Below the pieces are notes generated by a model, which saw only the letters and a program-made list of their open reading frames with translations, had not been told where the DNA came from and searched no databases. A DNA stretch of 64,000 nucleotides, from positions 4,464,001 to 4,528,000 of the forward strand of contig NZ_CP191258.1 in NCBI RefSeq assembly GCF_050410795.1, written 5' to 3'. This document shows, in pieces, positions 31,501-43,000 of the stretch; the stretch's first letter is position 1, and every line of letters starts with the position of its first letter. The position numbers were made by a program, and so were the translations under genes. The stretch comes from Fontivita pretiosa (GTDB lineage: Bacteria; Planctomycetota; Phycisphaerae; Tepidisphaerales; Tepidisphaeraceae).

Positions 31501-33441
31501 CTACATGGCTGCAACCTGTTGAATCGTCTCCTGCAGGACGCGCAGGTTCACGGGCTTGGTCAGGTGGCGGGCGAATCCGGCTTCGCGACAGCGGCGGATA
31601 TCCTCCTGCATGCCGTACCCGGACAGGGCGATGCCCTTGATCGCCGGTTTCCCGCCGCGTGCCCGCAGGCGACGCATCAGCTCCAGCCCGCTGCCGTCGG
31701 GCAGGGCAAGATCGCTGACCAGCAGCTCGACCGGCTCGGCCTCGGCCTGCTGCAACGCCGCCGCCATGCTTCCGGCGGTGCGGATGTCGTAGCCCAGTGT
31801 TCCCAGCAATCGGCCCATCAGATGTCGCGTGTCGGGGTGATCTTCCACGAGCAGGATTTTCAGAGGCCGGGCGGCGGGGGATGCACCGGCGGGCGGTGCC
31901 GGCGGCGTGGTCAACGGCACCGACTCACTGGTGGCGGACGTAGTGCTCAGCTCGACACGGAACGTCGCGCCGCGTCCGTGGCCTTCGCTGGAGGCGCCGA
32001 TCACCCCGCCGTGCGCCTCCACCAGCGCCCGGCAGATCGCCAGCCCAAGACCCAGCCCTCCGAAGTTGCGGGTGATCCATGACTGCCCCTGTTCAAAGGC
32101 CTGGAAGATGCGCGGCAGCACCTCAGGCTCGATGCCGATTCCGCTGTCACTGACCTCGATGGCAATGGACGGGGCATGGTGCGAAAGCGAGTCGGCGTCA
32201 ACGATGTTGTGCGTCCGGATGGCGATCCAGCCTTGTGCGGGGGTGAACTTCACGGCGTTTTTCAGCAGGTTCCACACCACCTGCTGAAGCCGCGCCGCGT
32301 CGCCCATCGCGTGGTGCTGTTGTGCTGCCAGTTCCAGCCGAAGCTCGATCTGTTTCTGCTGAATATCGGGGCGACAGATCGAGACCGCGCGGTCGATGAC
32401 CGCGTGCAGATCCACCGGACGCAGGCTCAGCTCCAGCTTGCCCCTGGAGACCCGTGTCAGGTCCAGAAGATCGTCGATCAGCACCGCCTCCAGCTCGATG
32501 TTTCGCCGGATCAGTTCCAGATCCTGACGAATCATGGGGGGCAGGTCCTGGCGTTGTTCCAGGTCGGCGGCGGCCAGCAGCGCGGGGGTCAGGGGCGTGC
32601 GCAGCTCGTGGCTGAGCATCGCCAGGAAGCGATCCTTGGCTTCGCTGGCGGCCTCGGCCTGCTGCCGCGCGTACTGCGCCTGGTTCCAGGCCTGTCGCAG
32701 GCGATCTTCGGCGCGTTTGCGCGCGGTGATGTCCAGTGCCACTCCCACCACGCCGATGACGTTGCCCTGGGCATCATGCAAGGGTTCAAGGTGCGACTGG
32801 TAGACCCGGCCGGCGAGTTCCAGCTCATAACTGGCGGGTTTGCCGGTCAGTGCTCTGCGATGAGCGGCCTGGGCGATCTGCCCCGAGGGATGCTCGGCGC
32901 CGCCAAACACGTCCGTGAGCTCCGGCTTGTCACTGGTGTCGGCGCTGACCATGGGCAGGCCGGCGCCGAACATGCTGGTCAGGCGAAGCTGACAGTCCGT
33001 GGACCACAATCCCGCGGGGATCTGATCGCTGACCAGCCGCATGCGCAGGTCGCGTTCGGCCAGGAGCTGCTCAGCCCGGCGACGTGCGGCGTTGAGCGCG
33101 CCGGTCAGCAGCGCCACCAGCAGGAAGCTTGTGCCCCAGATGGCACTGGCCCAGCCGAGTTGGCCGCGCCATTCGAGCTGGGCACACAGGGCGATGGAGG
33201 CAACGGCGGAGAGTCCGGCCGCCAGGATCCCGCCGCGAAGCCCCCCGATCCAGCCGCTGATGGCGATGGCGATCAGGAACAGCGGTGTGATGGTGGGTTC
33301 CAGCAGGTCCCACAGCAGCCAGGTGCCCAGCGCCGCCGCCGCCACTGCCGCCAGCGCAACGGCCATCCGCACCAGCAGTTGTACGAGCGGCGGCCAGGAG
33401 ATCGATGAGGAGCCGGCGGCGGGTGATGATGAGTTCGGCAT
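31501..33441 (-). CDS. Hybrid sensor histidine kinase / response regulator
   Basis: A 646-residue protein from ATG 33441, with GGAAGGA upstream. Residues about 15-125 hold four or so membrane helices with only short loops (KdpD-type sensor region). Then come a PAS-like domain (LVSDQIPAGLWSTDCQLRL to VGVALDITARKRAE), HisKA with the phospho-acceptor His in MLSHELRTPLTP, HATPase_c (NLLKNAVKFTP, VSDSGIGIEPE, GLGLGLAICRALVEAHGG), and a C-terminal receiver (ILLVEDHPDT, phospho-Asp in LLVSDLALPDGSG, TKPVN). It would sense a membrane or cytoplasmic cue and relay phosphate internally. No output regulator is adjacent, so the target is unknown. Confidence 0.92.
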   Translation of the reverse strand: MPNSSSPAAGSSSISWPPLVQLLVRMAVALAAVAAAALGTWLLWDLLEPTITPLFLIAIAISGWIGGLRGGILAAGLSAVASIALCAQLEWRGQLGWASAIWGTSFLLVALLTGALNAARRRAEQLLAERDLRMRLVSDQIPAGLWSTDCQLRLTSMFGAGLPMVSADTSDKPELTDVFGGAEHPSGQIAQAAHRRALTGKPASYELELAGRVYQSHLEPLHDAQGNVIGVVGVALDITARKRAEDRLRQAWNQAQYARQQAEAASEAKDRFLAMLSHELRTPLTPALLAAADLEQRQDLPPMIRQDLELIRRNIELEAVLIDDLLDLTRVSRGKLELSLRPVDLHAVIDRAVSICRPDIQQKQIELRLELAAQQHHAMGDAARLQQVVWNLLKNAVKFTPAQGWIAIRTHNIVDADSLSHHAPSIAIEVSDSGIGIEPEVLPRIFQAFEQGQSWITRNFGGLGLGLAICRALVEAHGGVIGASSEGHGRGATFRVELSTTSATSESVPLTTPPAPPAGASPAARPLKILLVEDHPDTRHLMGRLLGTLGYDIRTAGSMAAALQQAEAEPVELLVSDLALPDGSGLELMRRLRARGGKPAIKGIALSGYGMQEDIRRCREAGFARHLTKPVNLRVLQETIQQVAAM

Positions 33442-34073
33442 GGTGCGATCCTTCCGGGCCGGGGACTCTGTGTTTTTGCCGTTTCTGCTGAGCCAAGCGC
33501 ACAACTGCGGGACCCACCTGCGGGCTGGGACTGGCCGATCCCCCCACGAATCCAGCCGCCGTGATGGGCGTTGTGTTGCCCATTTTAGCAGAGCCGACCG
33601 CCTGTCGGGCAACCAAAACTCGCCGCTCGAGGGATTTTGCGTTGCGTCCAGGGGCGCGGACGCCGCCGGCCCAACCTGTGCCCATATCTCGGATGGCGCA
33701 GTTCGGGAACGAGCTTCGCGCGCAGATTGATTCCGGGCCGTCCCGATGCCATCGGAACCCACGTCACTTGAGATGGGGCAGGCAGGCGCGAACCCGTCGC
33801 CTTAATAGTCCTTTGACAGTCGTAAACCGTCGTTTGCACAATGCGATGTGCCTTTCTGGCTCCTTCAGGTTTGTTGAGTGCCTTATGACGCCTATCACCG
33901 TATTGGGCAAGCGCGGTCCGTTGATGATCGCCGCGCGGACATTGGGCGCGGTTGGGCGCAAGCGGCAGTCGGCAGCGTAATGATCAGCTCAGCTCGATTC
34001 GTGTGGTGCGGACCGATCTACCGGCCGCGCCGACAGGGGGAGCAGTTGTTGTGGGTCAGCGAAGGAGGTCAAG
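33442..34073. other. 632-base gap upstream of the giant protein gene
   Basis: No credible gene; the frames present have GC-driven Arg/Ala composition. It must hold the histidine kinase promoter (reading left) and the promoter of the giant gene (reading right). A candidate for the latter is listed separately. No tRNA or terminator was seen. Confidence 0.55.
33813..33842 (+). promoter_or_regulatory. Candidate promoter for the giant RTX protein gene
   Basis: A perfect TTGACA at 33813-33818 is followed after 18 bases by CACAAT (33837-33842). It lies about 230 bases before the ATG, leaving a long leader. The -10 is imperfect, hence the low confidence. Confidence 0.35.
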
Positions 34074-37000
34074 ATGCCACGCGCACGGCGTCGCAACGGC
34101 GGCGGGCCGGTTCGGGCAATCGCCGCACGTGCGTTTCGTCCGGTCGTCGAGCAGCTCGAAAAACGGATGCTGCTGGCGGTGCAGACGGGGATTCCGAACT
34201 GGCTGGAGCAGGGGCCCGGCCCGGTCACCGGCGCCAACACAGGCGCGGAGATTCCGCCGGACAATCCCGCCGCCGGCGCGGTCGAGGCGCTGGCCACGCC
34301 TCCGCATGATCCGCGGATCGTTTTCGCCGGGACTGTGAGCGGGGGAGTGTGGCGAAGCCTCAACGCCACCAGCGCCAATCCAACGTGGCAGCCGCTGACG
34401 GATCGGCTGGCATCGCTCTCGATCGGCGCGATCGCGCTGGGGCATTTCGACGCCGACGGCAATCCGATCACGCGCAACACGCCACTGACCCTGCCGCACA
34501 CCAAGCTGGTCGTGTACGCGGGATACGGGCGCGTCAGCTCGGGAAGCCGGCTCGGCGGGCCACGCGTGGGGCTGGTGATGAGCAGCGACGGCGGCGAGCA
34601 CTGGACGCCCATCGGGGGCAAGACCTTCAACGGACTGGATATCCGCAGCATCGTTCCCAGCCGCAGCGATCGCAACACGATCCTGGTGGCGGCGCGCTCC
34701 AGGCCGGGCAACAGCTCCAATAAGGCTGGAGTGTGGTTGAGCAGCGACGGGGGCAAGCAGTTCAGGCAGGTCTTCGCGGGGGAAGTCAGCCATCTGGTTG
34801 GAGATCCGGGCAACGCCAATCGTTTCTACGCCGCCGTTCCCGGGCGGGGCGTATTCCGCAGCGCCAGCGGCGGCGCCAGCGGATCATGGACGGCGGTGAA
34901 TAATGGACTGGCGGGCTTCGCCACCGCCAGCCGCATCGAGCTTGCCGTCCACCACAGCGCCGGCGGAAATGTGGTCTATGCGGGGATCATCGGATCCAAC
35001 CAACGTGCCACTGGCGTGTTCCGCTCGACCAACCAGGGCGCCAACTGGACGCCGATCCCCAACCTGCCGTCGCTGCACCCGGGAAGCCAGGGCGGCACGC
35101 ACTTCGCGCTCGTCGCCGATCCGTCGGATCCCAACATCGTGTTTGTTTCCGGGGATCGCGATACGGCGCTCAGCTCGGGCAACGTGTGGCGCGCCGACAT
35201 CAGCAGCAGCGGCAACCCCTGGACGCAGGTGGTCTACCAGAACGCCGATCCCGGCGGAACGATCATCGGCACCGCGCCTCACGCCGACTCCCGTGACATG
35301 GTCTTCAACGCCCTGGGCGATCTGCTTCACGCCGACGATGGCGGCATCTATCGCTTGAACAATCCCAACGGCATCAGCGGCCTGCCTCGGTTCTGGGATT
35401 CGCGCAACGGCAATCTGCGGGCCGTGGAATTCTGGTCGGCGGCGTACAATCCGCTGCACGGGACGATGTTCGGCGGCACGCAGGACATCGGGGTTGCGGT
35501 GCAGCGGCTGGATCGCGGGTTAAACTGGCGATCGCGCCCGTCGGGCGATGGCGGCATCGCGCAAATCAATACCTCGACCCCGGGGCAAGTCACCTACTAC
35601 TACAGCTCACAGAACCTGGGGGGATTCCGCGAAGAGACCTACGACGCGGCGGGCAACCTGGTCGCGTCGTTGGAGATTCCGCTGGCCGTCAACGGCGCGG
35701 TGGGGCGGACGCTGACCGGCTCGGGCATCCTGCGCGACAGCAACGGTAATCGCCGATTCGACAACACTCGCCCGTTCCTGACCCAGTATGCGCTGAGCGC
35801 CACCAATCCGACTACCCGGATGCTGATCGGCACGTCGTACCTGTACGAGTCGTTTGACGGGGGGGCGACGCTGCACTCGCTGGGCGGGATCGACGTGAGC
35901 AACGTCGGCGACAACTTCGACGACGACGGCGACGGCGGTCTGGACACCGCCGCTTCGCCCGACCGGGACGAAGTCGCCCCGCTGACGCAGTTCGGGCGGG
36001 TGACGGCGATCGCTTACGGGGGGTTCTCCGGCGGCGTGCCGGCGCCCGATGTGGCTTACGTGGCGGCGGGAAAACGCCTGGCTGTGCGCACAAGCATCGC
36101 CACCGCCAACGCGCCGGCGCTGACGGACTTCACCGACCGCGCGGTCTATTCGGGCAACGTGGTCAACGGCGGAGACATCCGCGATATCGTGCTGGATCCT
36201 CGCGAGTGGCGAACTGGATATCTGGTGGACGACAACGGCGATGTCTTTCGCCTCCGCAACGCCGGCGCCGCCGCGGGCGACTGGACCCGCATCACCGGCA
36301 GCCTCAAGAAGCTCACCACCGACCTTCGATCGGTCGAGGTGATCGTCGATCAGCGTCTGCCGGCGGGGATCGCGGTGATCGTCGCAGGTCGCGGCGGGGT
36401 CTACGGCACCTTCAACCCCGGCGAGAACGCCACGTGGTTCAAGGTCGGGCGGGGATTGCCCAATGTGCTGGTGACCGATGTCCGCTACGATCGCACCGAC
36501 GTGCTGCACTGTGGGTCGTGGGGACGAGGCGCCTGGCGGATCGACAACTTCCTGGCAACGATCTTCGGGCCGGCGCTGCGCAGCCGACCGGAACCGGTCA
36601 AGACACGCGCGCCCTCCGACGGGCGGGGAATCCTCCAGATCAGCGGCGATGAGCAGACGAACAAGGACGACACGATCCGTCTGGTATTGGACGAAGCCAA
36701 CCCGCAGGTCCTGAACGTCTTCGTCAACAACACCACCAACAACCCTGACTTTGTCATCGACGCCTCGGCGGTACACGAGGTGCAGGTCAGCGGTGGACAG
36801 GGCAACGATACGTTGCTGATCGATCACGCCAACGGGCTGGTCAGTTTCCCCGGCGGGATCACGTTCGACGAAACGGCGCCCGGCGCCAGGCAGGACATCA
36901 ACCAGACGCCGATCTCCAGCGGTGTTGTCGGCAAGCTCCGCGACGGGCTGGCTGGCCTGGCCAACTGGGGCGCCAAGATCGCCCAGCTCGCCGAACTCAC

Positions 37001-40000
37001 CCGGAGCCTGCCGGGACTGGGCAAGAGCCTGGCCGATACGCTCTCGATCGGCGACGGCACGTTGCCGATCGGCGGGGCGCTTCAGCGCGGGCTGGTTCAG
37101 CCGATCCAGCAGTACTTCACCAACGACCTCACGCCGACGGCGCAGGAGCTGGCGGATCTGCTCAAGACGCTCAGCACGCCACTGGGCAACATCACCTTCG
37201 GCGTCGATCCGGTCTCGATCGGCGCGGGACTGTTCACCGATTCCGCCGGGCAACAGGAGCTGCGCTTCGATCTGGCGTTGCACCTGGACGGCTTCGCGGG
37301 TCAGTTGCCGCTCGATTTTGCTTCCAGCGTCGAATCGCTGGGATTGAACTTCACGTCCAGTGGAAAGGTCGATCTCTCGACGCGATTAAATCTGGATTTT
37401 TCATTCGGCGTGAACCTGGCTCCGAATCTGTCGGATGCTGAAGCGTTCTTCATCCGGGTCAACGACCTGTCCGCCGGCGCGCGGGTCAGCGCCGGACAGA
37501 TTCCCGTCAAGGCCCCGATCGTGGACGACGACGCCGATCTGACGATGACCGGCGAGGCGATCAACGTCGAGGTGAACCTCGGTTTCCTGGGCGCGCGGAT
37601 CGTCAACGGGGCTGTCAAGCTCGATGCCAGCGTGCGCATCGATGTCCAGAACCCCGATGCCGACGATGCGGGGCGGATCACGCTAACCGAGCTGACCGGC
37701 ACGTCGATCTCGTCGTTGCTCGACGTTTCCGCCGCCGGAACGCTCGACGTAAACCTGCCGTTCCGCGTTTCGCTGGCGGGGGTGAAGTCCGAGGCCGAGC
37801 CGGTCCTGAAGATCAGTTCCAGTGATCTGTTCGGTTCGGCGCCGCAGGTCACGACCGAAAACTTCGATCGCCTGCTGGATTTCCGAAACATCAGCGCCAG
37901 CAACATGCTGGCGTTGCTGCGACAGTTGGCGGCGGGGCTGGGTCGCATCAGTGATTCCCCCGTCTTCGACGTGCCCATTCCCTTTACGTCCAAATCGCTG
38001 GGCGAGGCGATCGACTTCGCGGCCTCGGCCACCACCAAACTCACCGATCCGCTGGTCGATTCCTCCGGGCAGCCGAATTTCACTTCGGCGCAGGACCTTG
38101 CCGTGCGTCTGGCGGTGGCGCTGGGGCTGGATCCTTCGACGATCAACCTGCGCTACGACCCGGCGACCAAAGACCTGACGTATCGTGTCAGCTTCGCGCA
38201 CGCCTTCAGCGGCACGGCGGCGATCAACCTGGGCACGAGCCTGGCGCCCGTGGCTGAGCTTGGGTTCTCCAGCCAGTTCGACCTTGAAGCCCGCGCGGGG
38301 GCCGACTTCACCTTTGGCGTGAACCTCACTCCGCTCCAGGGCGAACAGACGCTGGGCGACAAGTTCTTCATCCAGAATGCGACGCTGGCGGGATCGGTGA
38401 ACCTCTCCGCGAGCGACATCGACGCGCTGGCCAGGATCGGGTTCCTGGGCATCGGCGTGGAAAACGGCAACGGCACGCTGGCGGCGTCGGCGATGGTGCA
38501 GCTTCAGAACCCCTCGGCGACGCTGACGCGCGATTCCGACGGCACCGCCAATCGCGTCTCGCTGGCGGAACTGCTCGGTGCGGTATTGAACAATCCCTCG
38601 GCGCTGATTCGACCGGCGCAATCCGGGCCACTGATGCCTGGCGTCAGCGTCAACGTCTCGCAGATGGCCGGCAACCAGATGGAGCCGGTGATCGTGATCG
38701 ATCCGACGGACCCCAGGCGGATGTTCATCGCGTCGAATCGCGACCGGGCCGGATCAATGATGGCGGCGGTGAGCAGCGACGGCGGGGCGACGTGGACGTC
38801 GCGGCTGATCGCCACGGGGCCGACCTCCGGTGGCGGCGACGGCTTCGACTTCGGCTGCTGCGATCCCGCCGCCACCTTCGATCGCTTCGGCAACCTGTAC
38901 TTCGCTTACCTGAACAATCCGCACGACAAGGTGATTGTGCTGATCAGCAGCGACGGCGGGCAGAGCTTCAGCCTGCTGCGCGAATTCACCGTGCCACGTC
39001 CTGCGCCCAACACCACGCCGAAACTGGATCGACCGGTGCTGGCGTCGGGGCCGGGGGATTCGCCGGACAACGCTTCGGTGTGGCTGGCGTTTCGCGACGA
39101 CACGCCGGGCAGTGCCACGCCTGGCATCGTCGTCGCCGGCGCCCGTGTCAGCGCAAAGGGCAAACAGAACGTCGGCGCTTTCGGCAGCCTTCAATCCGTT
39201 CCAGGCTCGAGCTTCGGCAACTTCCCGGATCTGGCCGTCGGACCCAGGGGGCAGGTGCTGGTTGCCTGGCAGTTCGCCGACATCACCGTCGCCGAGGGGC
39301 CATCAACCATCAGCGTCAGTCTCGATCCAGACGGTCTGAACACCGCGCAGGGTTTTGGCCCGGCGCAGCTCGTAACCAACACGAACGTCGGCCCGAAGGA
39401 TGGGATTCCCGCGCAGCCCGATCGCAAAATCACCGCCGCGCCGCGGATCGGCTACGCGCTGGCCGGGCCATACATCGGGCGGGCGTATGTGCTTTACACC
39501 GATGAGAAGCTTGACTCGATGGGCCATGAGACCAGCGACACCAATATCGTGCTGCGTTATTCGGACAAGGACGGCGCGATGGGGAGCTGGAGCAAGCCCG
39601 TCGGCGTCAGCATCGATTCGGGAACCAACAGCCAGTTCTTCGGGCAGTTGGCGGTGGATCCGAAGACGGGCTATGTGGCGGCGTCGTGGTACGACGCGCG
39701 CAACGACCCGATGAACAAGAAGGTGCAGCTTTTCGCGACGGTGAGCACCGATGGCGGGGCCAGCTTCAGGCAAAACACGCAGGTGAGCCTGGGCCAATCG
39801 GATCAGGCCGCCGCCGAGCCCCACGAAGGCACCAACATCGACTTCGGGGATTACACGGGGCTGGCGTTCTTCGACGGCAGCTTCTACCCCGCCTGGGCAG
39901 ACAACGCCACGACCGCCGGCGGGAAATTCGACATTTACACGTGCAAGATCACGGTGAGCAGCCCGTCGTCGCCGGCGCCGCTGCGCGGGCGGGAGCTTGA

Positions 40001-43000
40001 GGATTCGGGGATTCAGTTCACCGGTTCCGCGCAGGCGGAGTTGCCGATCAAGGTGGACGGGGGCTTCATCTCGCTGCCCGGCGATGCGCGGGTCACGATC
40101 AACTGGTCGGACCTTTCAGACCCCGGAACGCTCGACGTGCAGTTCGTCAATCTCGAGGACGCCCTGAACTTCGAGGGACTGACGTTTGACACGATCCTGG
40201 CGGCGCTTCAGCAGGTGGTGGATTATCTGGGCAAGCTGCGCGGGTTCGGGTTCCTCAACAACGATTTGCCGCTGTTGAACGTGAGCGTTGGCGAGGCGCT
40301 CGATTATGCGCAGCGCTTCAATGAGAAGCTCCAGCAGCTTCGCGACAACCCGGCAGGATCGGTGCAGACGCTGGCCGCGGCGATCGAAGCGCAGTTTGGC
40401 CTGCCTGCCGGCAGCGTGCAGGTCTCGCTCGATGGGGACAATCTCAAGACGCAACTGGAATTCAAGCCGCACTTCGACGTGGCGCGAAGCCTCAACTTCG
40501 ACATCGGCTCGCTGCTTTCGCTGGCGTCGGGGCCGGTGGCCAATCTCGGCGGCGTGCTGAATATCAGCGGCTCGGCGAGCCTGAGCCTCGTCGCCGACGC
40601 GGAATTGAAGCTGGACCTGGGCGTGGATCTTTCGGATCCGCTCAACCCCGTCCCGTTCCTTTACGATACGACAAAGCTTTCGATCAATGGCGGGATCAAC
40701 GCGATGATCCCGCAGCTCACCGTCGCCATCGGCCCGCTCGGCGCCGAGATCCGCAACGGCAGCGCAAGCCTCACCGCCGACTTCGACGCCGTGCTCCTCG
40801 ATGTTGACATGGACGGGCGGCACCTGTTCAGCGAGCTGGCCACGCTGAGGGCGCAGGACGTGAAGGTGGACTTGGCCGGGATGGCGCATGTCGATCTGCC
40901 GATCTATTTCCCCATCGGCACGGCGCTGATGCCGAGCCTGGTGATCGACATTCCGAGCCTGGCGGAGCTGTTCAGGGGCACGCCGGGTTCGGTCACGCTG
41001 GTCAGCGCGCCGGATCTGTCAGGCGCGCTGAACCTGGATCTGCTGAACGACCTGAGCGGACTGCTCGACGGGCTGGATCGGCTGCTGGCGCTGCTCCAGG
41101 GCGCGCTGGACAGCAAGGCGTTCGGGCGAAACATGCCGCTGGTCGGCACGAAGCTCAAGGACGGCGCGCAGGTCATCGGCACCTTCCGCAGCGACGTCAT
41201 CAATCGCCTGCGGCCGTTCTTCGAGGCCGCCGACCCGAAGAACGTGTCCTACGTCCGCAACGCGTTGTTCAGCGTGCTGGGACCGGGCACGGGCGGGCTG
41301 AACGTGCTGGGCGACCTGAACGGCGACACGCTGATCACCGCCGACGACATCCGCGTCGTCATGGACCATCCGACCGCGCCCAACGACGTGCGGTTCGACC
41401 TGCTGCTGAGCAGGGACCCGGTAGTGATCTCGACGCCGCTGAATCTGGATATCGGTATCCCCGCGCTGCGATTGCAGACCAATGGAAGCGTCAATGTGGC
41501 GATGGGTTTTGACTTTGCGATGGGGATCGGGCTGAACCGCTCGCGTGGCGTGTATTTCGATACCACCGCCGCCAACGAGCTGAAGCTCGATTTCGACGTG
41601 AGCATCAGCGGTTTCACAGGCGCCGGGCAGCTCGCGCTCCTCAAGATCAGCGCCGCCGACAGCACGAGCAATCCGACGCACTTCGGCGGGATGTTCACGG
41701 TGGACCTGGCGGACGCGGACAACAAGCTGACGATCAACGAGCTGGGCGCCGCGGCGATCACGGCGCGGCTGAACGCCACCGCCAATGTCAATCTCGGCCT
41801 GAACGTCAGCTTCGGCAACGACGCCCGTTTCCCGAGCCTGCTGTCGGATTTCCGGCTCAACTGGGTCTTCGACAACGACACCACCGATGCGGTCTTCGGC
41901 GGCGCGCCGCGGGTTGCCTTCGAGAACATTCGCCTGCGGCTCGGCAGCTTCTTCAGCAATTTCGCCTCGCCGGTGCTTGGGGAAGTGAAGCGCGTGCTGG
42001 CGCCGCTTCAGCCGCTGGTGGATCTGCTGGACACGAACGTGCCGATGCTGGCCAAGGTCGATTCGGTGCGCAACTTCTTCGACATCAACCGCGACGGCGT
42101 GGTGAAAATGCGCGAGGTGGTGCAGAAGCTGGATCCCAGCCCGGTCTTTTCGTTCATCGACGGCATCACGGCACTGAACAATCTCGTCAACGCGATCCCC
42201 GGCGGATCGACCAGCTACGAGCTGGTGCTCGGGCGGTTCGACCTGAACAACGTGCCAGACCTGCGCAACCTGACGAGCCTTGAGAACACGACGCTGACGA
42301 ACCTGACGCAGGCGAACGTGAACGCGCAGCTTCAGTCGCAGGCGCCGGGTTTTGCCTCGGCGTTGAACAACCCCAACCTCGGCACGCCGGGCAGCGCCGG
42401 CGGCGGGAAGTTCGAGATGCCGATCATCCAAAGCCCGGCGCAGGTTTTCAAGCTGCTGCTGGGTCAGGATGTGGAGCTGTTCCGCTGGCAGATGCCGGTG
42501 CTGGACCTGAATCTTTCGATCCAGAAGTCGTTCCCGATCATCGGGCCGATCGCCGCCACCTTCGGCGGGGCCGTGGGCATCCGCGCGTCGGTGGGCTTCG
42601 GATACGACACGTTCGGCCTGCGCGAGTGGCGGCGAACCGGAAACGAATCGCTGGTCAGGGAAGGATTCTTCCTCATCGACAAACCCGCCGGCGGATCGAC
42701 CGATCCGGCCGAGATCACCGCCACCGGCCAGATCACCATCGGCGCCGGCGTGGATGTTGTCATTGCCTCGGCGTTCATCGAAGGCAGCATTCGCGGCACG
42801 TTGAACCTCAACCTTGATGACCCCAACGACGACGGCAAGGTTCGCTTCAAGGAGCTGAGCGACAACTTCGATCAGGGCGTGCTGTGCATCTTCGATGTCG
42901 ATGGGTCGTTGTCGGCGGGGCTTAGAATCCGCGCGTCGGTGGGGGTCTGGCCATTCAAGAAGAGCTTCAATTACGACTCGCCTCGCATCGAGCTGCTCAG

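Noticed and set aside
33442..33762. 107-codon N-terminal extension of the histidine kinase
   Set aside because: Arg/Trp/Pro-rich non-coding-like sequence; the ATG at 33441 has a good GGAAGGA site and leads straight into the membrane segments.
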